Below, one piece after another: positions 37,884 to 41,655 of a stretch of DNA of 41,655 nt; positions within the stretch are counted from its first letter, which is position 1; every line of letters begins with the position of its first letter. The notes under the pieces were generated by a model. The model saw nothing but the letters and a program-made list of their open reading frames with translations, was not told the origin of the DNA and ran no database searches. Origin of the DNA: Planctomycetota bacterium (GTDB taxonomy: Bacteria; Planctomycetota; Phycisphaerae; Phycisphaerales; Phycisphaeraceae); the NCBI GenBank assembly GCA_026386955.1, contig JAPLMQ010000296.1, positions 1-41,655 on the forward strand. The letters are read 5' to 3'. The translations under genes were made by a program, and so were the position numbers.

Positions 37884-38984
37884 TCATGCCTCCGGGGCCC
37901 GCAGCGGGAGCGCCGTCCGCACCAGCTCCGCGATCGAGTGGGCCCGCATCTTCACCATCACCCGCGCCCGGTGCACCTCGATGGTCTTGGGGCTTGCCCC
38001 CAGCTCCGCCGCGATCCCCTTCGTCGGCTTCCCCGCCACGACAAGCCAGAGCACCTCCCGCTCCCGCGGCGTGAGCGTGGCGAGGTTCCTCAACCCCTCG
38101 GCCTGCGCCAGCCGGGTCCGACGGCGCAGCGCCGCCCGGCGCTTCCGGTCGGTGATGTCCTCGATGGTGCGGATGAAGTACTGGATCCGCCCCGCGGCGT
38201 CGCGGATGTTCGACCCGATCACCCGTCCCCACAGCCGCGACCCGTCCTTGCGGAGGTATCGCTTCTCGACCTCGTACTCCTCGACCTCCCCGGCCTTGAG
38301 CTGCTCGATGTGCCGCAGCGTCTCGCCGACGCTCTTGGGATGGACGAGCCGCAGGTACTCCCTCCCGCGCAGATCGCCGGGCCCGTAGCCGAGCATACGC
38401 TCCATCGCGGGGTTGGCCTCGAGGATCGCGCCCTCCAGGCTGGTCATCACGATGCCCAGGCCGGCGTGGTCGAAGATCGCGCGGTAGCGGGCCTGGGCCT
38501 GCTGGAGGGCGCGCTCCGCCTCGATGCGCGCCGTCACGTCGCGCACGATCGCGGTGAAGAGCTTGCGCCCGTCGACCTCGACCACCGAGATCGACGCCTC
38601 GATGGGGAACTCCTCGCCGTTGGATCGCACCGCCTTGAGCGGGCGGAGGTGGCCCATGGCGCGGGTCGTGGTGCCCTCCTGGCCGAAGGCGCGGACATGG
38701 TGCCGGTGCGCTTCGCGCATCGAGGCGGGGATGAAGACGTCGAGTGGCTGCCCGATCGCCTGGCGGGCGGGGCAGCCGAACATGCGTTCCGCGGCGGCGT
38801 TGAAGAGGGTGATGCGTTGCTCGTCGTCGACGGTCAGGATGGCGTCCATCGCCGAGTCGATGATGCCCGCGAGGTGGGCGGGGGCGATGGCGGGGGTCGC
38901 GCGGGCGGGGGCATCCCCGCGCTCGGGACCGGCCGGCGGCGCGGGAGGGCGAGGGGCTGGGGAGGTTGGTCGCTTTCGAGCCAC
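37884..38984 (-). CDS. PAS-PAS-LuxR transcriptional regulator, FixL-like haem PAS possible
   Basis: This 366-residue one-component regulator has a Pro/Ala-rich N-terminus to ~35, PAS1 (36-150), PAS2 (165-282) and a LuxR/FixJ-type HTH (304-360). The HTH starts LTPREREVLWLVVAGKP and has the recognition helix SPKTIEVHRARVMVKM. By eye, PAS1 residue His93 (REAHRHHV) aligns with the haem ligand His200 of Bradyrhizobium FixL (RSRHDSYI). Arg114 (GHLRPL) aligns with its oxygen-sensing Arg220. That alignment rests on memory of the FixL sequence. There is no kinase or receiver domain, so sensing and DNA binding would be in one chain. It precedes the split-barrel, Usp and HypB-like genes on the same strand. 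Confidence 0.88.
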   Translation of the reverse strand: MARKRPTSPAPRPPAPPAGPERGDAPARATPAIAPAHLAGIIDSAMDAILTVDDEQRITLFNAAAERMFGCPARQAIGQPLDVFIPASMREAHRHHVRAFGQEGTTTRAMGHLRPLKAVRSNGEEFPIEASISVVEVDGRKLFTAIVRDVTARIEAERALQQAQARYRAIFDHAGLGIVMTSLEGAILEANPAMERMLGYGPGDLRGREYLRLVHPKSVGETLRHIEQLKAGEVEEYEVEKRYLRKDGSRLWGRVIGSNIRDAAGRIQYFIRTIEDITDRKRRAALRRRTRLAQAEGLRNLATLTPREREVLWLVVAGKPTKGIAAELGASPKTIEVHRARVMVKMRAHSIAELVRTALPLRAPEA

Positions 38985-39203
38985 GAGGGCCGTCCGGAGT
39001 GCGTCGTCGGGATCGCGGAGCGCCGGGCCAGCCGCCCACCACGCCTCGCCGCCGATCCATGATCAAGAACGCACCAAAGACAAAGGATAACCGGTCGGGC
39101 GGGGTTGCGATGGCCGAGCCGCGCGGACGTGCCGGATTCACGCCAGTTTTCGCCCGGAGAAATCCGGCCCCAGCGTCGCCCGCCCACGCCGCACTCCGTC
39201 GTG

Positions 39204-39231
39204 TTGTCCTTTGCATCGCCTCGATTAGCAT
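39204..39231 (+). promoter_or_regulatory. Candidate promoter for a leaderless phosphatase mRNA
   Basis: TTGTCC (39204-39209) and TAGCAT (39226-39231) are separated by 16 bases, each with four consensus matches. The ATG at 39238 begins 7 bases after the -10, and no SD precedes it. Transcription would start at or beside the start codon. Confidence 0.3.
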
Positions 39232-39237
39232 GAACGC

Positions 39238-40533
39238 ATGATCAAGCGACGCGCGTGGCAGGAGGAACTGGAGATCGTCGACCGGACGATGAAGGCCATC
39301 TCCGGCATCACCGACCCCGAGGAGCTCGTCGAGGCCTACTGGACCGGCATCGGCGACCTCCTCCCGATCATGGACTTCGTCGCACTCTCCCGCCGGGGCG
39401 AGCGCCCGCCCAACTTCCTCGTCACGCGCTCCTCCCGCTTCACCGAGCACTTCAACCCCTGGACGCAGCGCGACCGCCTCCCCCGGCTCACGGGCGGGAT
39501 CCTGGGCGAGCTGATCCACGCGAACAAGCCGGTGATCATCGACGACCTCCCCTCGCGCCTCTCGGTCGACGACCCCGGCTACTTCTACCTCCAGGGGTTC
39601 GAGCGCCTCGTCGCGCTCCCGCACTACGACTCGGGCGAGTCGCTCAACGTCAGCGTCATGCTCATCCAGCCCGGGTTCGAGGTCGACCGGACGATGATCC
39701 CGATCATGCACTGGCAGTCGGCCCTCTTCGGGCGCGGGACGCAGAACCTCGTGCTGCGCAACCAGCTCGCCGACGTGCTCGCGGAACTCGACCGCGAGTT
39801 GCAGGCCGTGGGCGCGATCCAGCGCTCGCTGCTCCCCAGCACGCTCCCGACGATCCCCGGCTTCGACCTCGCCGCCTACTACCAGACCAGCGCCCGCGCG
39901 GGCGGGGACTACTACGACTTCTTCCCGCTCGGCGACGGCGGGTGGGGCCTCTTCATCGCCGACGTCTCCGGCCACGGCACGCCCGCGGCCGTCCTCATGG
40001 CGATCACCCACGCCATCGCCCATTCCCAGCCCGGGACGCACGCACCCCCGGGCTCGCTCCTGGGGTACTTGAACAGCCAGCTCGCACGGACCTACACCCG
40101 CGGCGGGACGTTCGTCACCGCGTTCTACGCCGTGCTGAATCCCAAGGCGCGCACGCTCACCTACGCCGTCGCCGGGCACAACCCCCCGCGCCTCGTCCGC
40201 GGAGACCGCGTGGTCTCCCTCGACGAGATCGGCTCGCTCCCGCTGGGCATCGACGCCAACCAAGTTTATGAGCAGGCGACCATCAGCCTTGAGCCCAGCG
40301 ACCTCCTGCTGCTCTACACCGACGGCATCACCGAGGCGATGGCCCCCGCGAAGGACGGCTCGCGCGAGCTCTTCGGGCAGGACCGCCTCGACGGGCTGCT
40401 GCTGGGGCGACATGCCGGCGCCGCGAACACCGCGGAGGAGACCATCGCCCAGGTCCGCGAGGCGGTGGCGGTCTTCAGCGAGAATGCGCCGCCGACGGAC
40501 GACCGGACGTTGATCGCGATCCGGTGTGTGTGA
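39238..40533 (+). CDS. RsbU/SpoIIE-type PP2C serine phosphatase
   Basis: This 431-residue cytoplasmic phosphatase probably dephosphorylates an anti-sigma antagonist in a partner-switching pathway. The first ~185 residues look like a GAF-type sensor. A short coiled helix (LADVLAELDRELQAVGAIQ) links it to the PP2C domain. That begins QRSLLP and carries ARAGGDYYDFF and ADVSGHGTPAA, with two metal-binding Asp residues, then GHNPPRL, LLLYTDGITEA and DDRTLIAIR, all typical. The metal site is complete. No anti-sigma or STAS gene lies in view. It is divergent from the PAS-LuxR gene, separated by 253 bases, so the two may be co-regulated as general stress controls. Confidence 0.93.
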   Translation: MIKRRAWQEELEIVDRTMKAISGITDPEELVEAYWTGIGDLLPIMDFVALSRRGERPPNFLVTRSSRFTEHFNPWTQRDRLPRLTGGILGELIHANKPVIIDDLPSRLSVDDPGYFYLQGFERLVALPHYDSGESLNVSVMLIQPGFEVDRTMIPIMHWQSALFGRGTQNLVLRNQLADVLAELDRELQAVGAIQRSLLPSTLPTIPGFDLAAYYQTSARAGGDYYDFFPLGDGGWGLFIADVSGHGTPAAVLMAITHAIAHSQPGTHAPPGSLLGYLNSQLARTYTRGGTFVTAFYAVLNPKARTLTYAVAGHNPPRLVRGDRVVSLDEIGSLPLGIDANQVYEQATISLEPSDLLLLYTDGITEAMAPAKDGSRELFGQDRLDGLLLGRHAGAANTAEETIAQVREAVAVFSENAPPTDDRTLIAIRCV

Positions 40534-40546
40534 GCGGCGCGATTCT

Positions 40547-40645
40547 GGGTGCCACAGGCCATCGTACTCGTGGCATGTGCCGGTCAACCGTTCGGTTCAC
40601 TTCCTCTCAAGACACATGCAACGAGTACGATGGCCTGTGGCACCC
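40547..40645. repeat. REP-like inverted pair, copy 2
   Basis: Inverted arms of 33 bases (40547-40579 and 40613-40645, one mismatch) flank a core of only 33 bases. The 11-base loop ATCGTACTCGT is unchanged from copy 1. The stem has changed from CACATGTC to CACAGGCC, with a matching change in the other arm. It lies between the phosphatase and O-acetylesterase genes. Confidence 0.9.
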
Positions 40646-40747
40646 GGCAGGCCGGCTTCTGCATCACCTCCTGCAATAACCACCCGCCGTCAGGTGTTCT
40701 GCTCCTCACTCCTGCCAATTCCGACCCACCCTCCCCAAGGCCCCATC

Positions 40748-41655
40748 ATGACCCGCCCCCCGTCCCGCCTCCTCGCTGTCGCCATCTCCCTCGCGTCCTG
40801 CCTCCTCTTTCCCGCGATCGCCTTTGCCGGCGCGGTCAAGCCTGCCGAGACGCGTCCCGCCGCCCGTCCGGCCGCGCCCGTCCCGGCCGTGCGCCCCGTC
40901 GCTCTCCCCACCGAACTCGCCCTCCCCGGCATCCTCTCCAGCGACATGGTCCTGCAGCGCGGGATGCCCGTCCCGATCTGGGGCGTCGCCGCACCCGACG
41001 AGAAGGTCACCGTCACCTTCCGCGACCAGACCAAGACCGCTGTCGCCGACAAGGACGGCAAGTGGTCGCTCAAGCTCGACCCGCTCGCGCCGGGCGAGCC
41101 CGCGACACTCACCGTCGCGGGCAAGAAGAGGCTGACGCTCACCGGCGTGCTGGTCGGCGACGTCTGGGTCGGCAGCGGGCAGTCGAACATGCAGATGGCC
41201 GTGATTGGCGCCGCCAAGGGCGACAAGGTGTTGGATGCCCTGGCCGCGAAGGACTATCCGCAGATCCGCCTCGCCAGCGCAACGGGCCACTGGCGTGAGG
41301 CCACCGCCGCGAACAACGGGAAGTTCTCCGCGATCCTCTTCTCCTTCGGCGTCCCGCTGCAGAAGGAATTGAACGTGCCGATCGGGCTGGTCGTCGGCGC
41401 GGTGGGGGGCACGCCCTCGGGGCGCTGGCTGACGCGCGAGATGTTCCTGGCCGATCCTGACGCCCGCAAGGCCGCGGGCTGGCTGCCGATCGACGCGACG
41501 CCCGAGGAGGTCGAGCTCGCGGAGAATGCGCACGAGGCCACCTACCAGCGGGCGCTGGTCAACTACAAGATCGACCTCGCCAAGTGGGAGGCCGCCCATC
41601 CCGCCCCGCCGGCCACCGCGCCCGCGTCGGCCCCCGCGACAGCCGCACGTCCCCC
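40748..41655 (+). CDS. Sialate O-acetylesterase, 3' end cut by window edge
   Basis: This enzyme removes O-acetyl groups from sialic acids (SGNH/GDSL hydrolase family) and would act outside the cytoplasm. The visible 302 residues start with a signal peptide (LLAVAISLASCLLFPAIAFAG) and a Pro/Ala linker. The N-terminal domain follows: LPGILSSDMVLQRGMPVPIW, the standard opening of the family. The catalytic motif VGSGQSNMQ has Ser146. The segment VPIGLVVGAVGGTPSGRWL is also typical. The remaining residues, including the catalytic Asp/His, lie beyond 41655. The gene frame remains open to the end of the window. With the sialidase at 28826 it suggests use of sialylated glycans. Confidence 0.9.
   Translation, partial: MTRPPSRLLAVAISLASCLLFPAIAFAGAVKPAETRPAARPAAPVPAVRPVALPTELALPGILSSDMVLQRGMPVPIWGVAAPDEKVTVTFRDQTKTAVADKDGKWSLKLDPLAPGEPATLTVAGKKRLTLTGVLVGDVWVGSGQSNMQMAVIGAAKGDKVLDALAAKDYPQIRLASATGHWREATAANNGKFSAILFSFGVPLQKELNVPIGLVVGAVGGTPSGRWLTREMFLADPDARKAAGWLPIDATPEEVELAENAHEATYQRALVNYKIDLAKWEAAHPAPPATAPASAPATAARP

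Overview
The window reads as a chromosomal segment of a high-GC bacterium of the phylum Planctomycetota, most likely the Phycisphaerae. The evidence is the set of gene families: a short prepilin-like protein with a processed N-terminus, a zinc-ribbon/transmembrane/beta-helix protein, a LamG-type lipoprotein beside a BNR-repeat sialidase, a PilZ protein and many Cys-lipoboxes. This placement is inference; there is no rRNA or other marker gene that settles it.

Layout. Positions 1-2000 hold a hypothetical gene cut by the left edge and a pseudopilin. recJ (2117-3928) faces a leftward operon encoding an ABC ATPase, an FtsX-type permease, TsaB and Der (9770 to 4005). A lipoprotein gene and a block of palindromic repeats follow. 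Leftward addB-addA (17750 to 11584), encoding a RecBCD-type helicase-nuclease, is divergent from carB (17903-21346). From 21.4 to 25.4 kb there are a second palindromic repeat, a PilZ protein, a small lipoprotein and MlaD- and MlaF-type lipid transport proteins without an MlaE. From 25.5 to 27.2 kb there are two tandem paralogues of unknown function and a lipoprotein. From 27.3 to 35.2 kb lies a carbohydrate-related region: LamG lipoprotein, sialidase, an amidohydrolase/uronate-isomerase-like enzyme, a large beta-helix protein, and a decayed copy of the amidohydrolase 5' end. From 35.2 to 39.0 kb a leftward cluster encodes a PAS-PAS-LuxR regulator, two flavin/pyridoxamine-oxidase-fold proteins, a universal stress protein and an orphan HypB-like GTPase. 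An RsbU-type phosphatase and a sialate O-acetylesterase cut by the right edge finish the window.

Most notable points. (1) carB and addB, adjacent and divergent, each carry one in-frame TAG, both in the heptamer CATCTAG. In carB the TAG stands exactly where family members have a metal-binding Glu. TAG is an ordinary terminator for at least six other genes here, so this is not a wholesale code change. (2) Three unrelated families of inverted-repeat elements are present. Two of them show paired changes that keep their stems intact, as expected for non-autonomous mobile or REP-type elements. (3) The PAS-LuxR regulator keeps residues that can be aligned with the haem-ligand His and distal Arg of FixL. 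It lies upstream of a stress-type gene cluster with a perfect 20-bp palindrome in the gap, so a one-protein oxygen-sensing regulon is a reasonable hypothesis.
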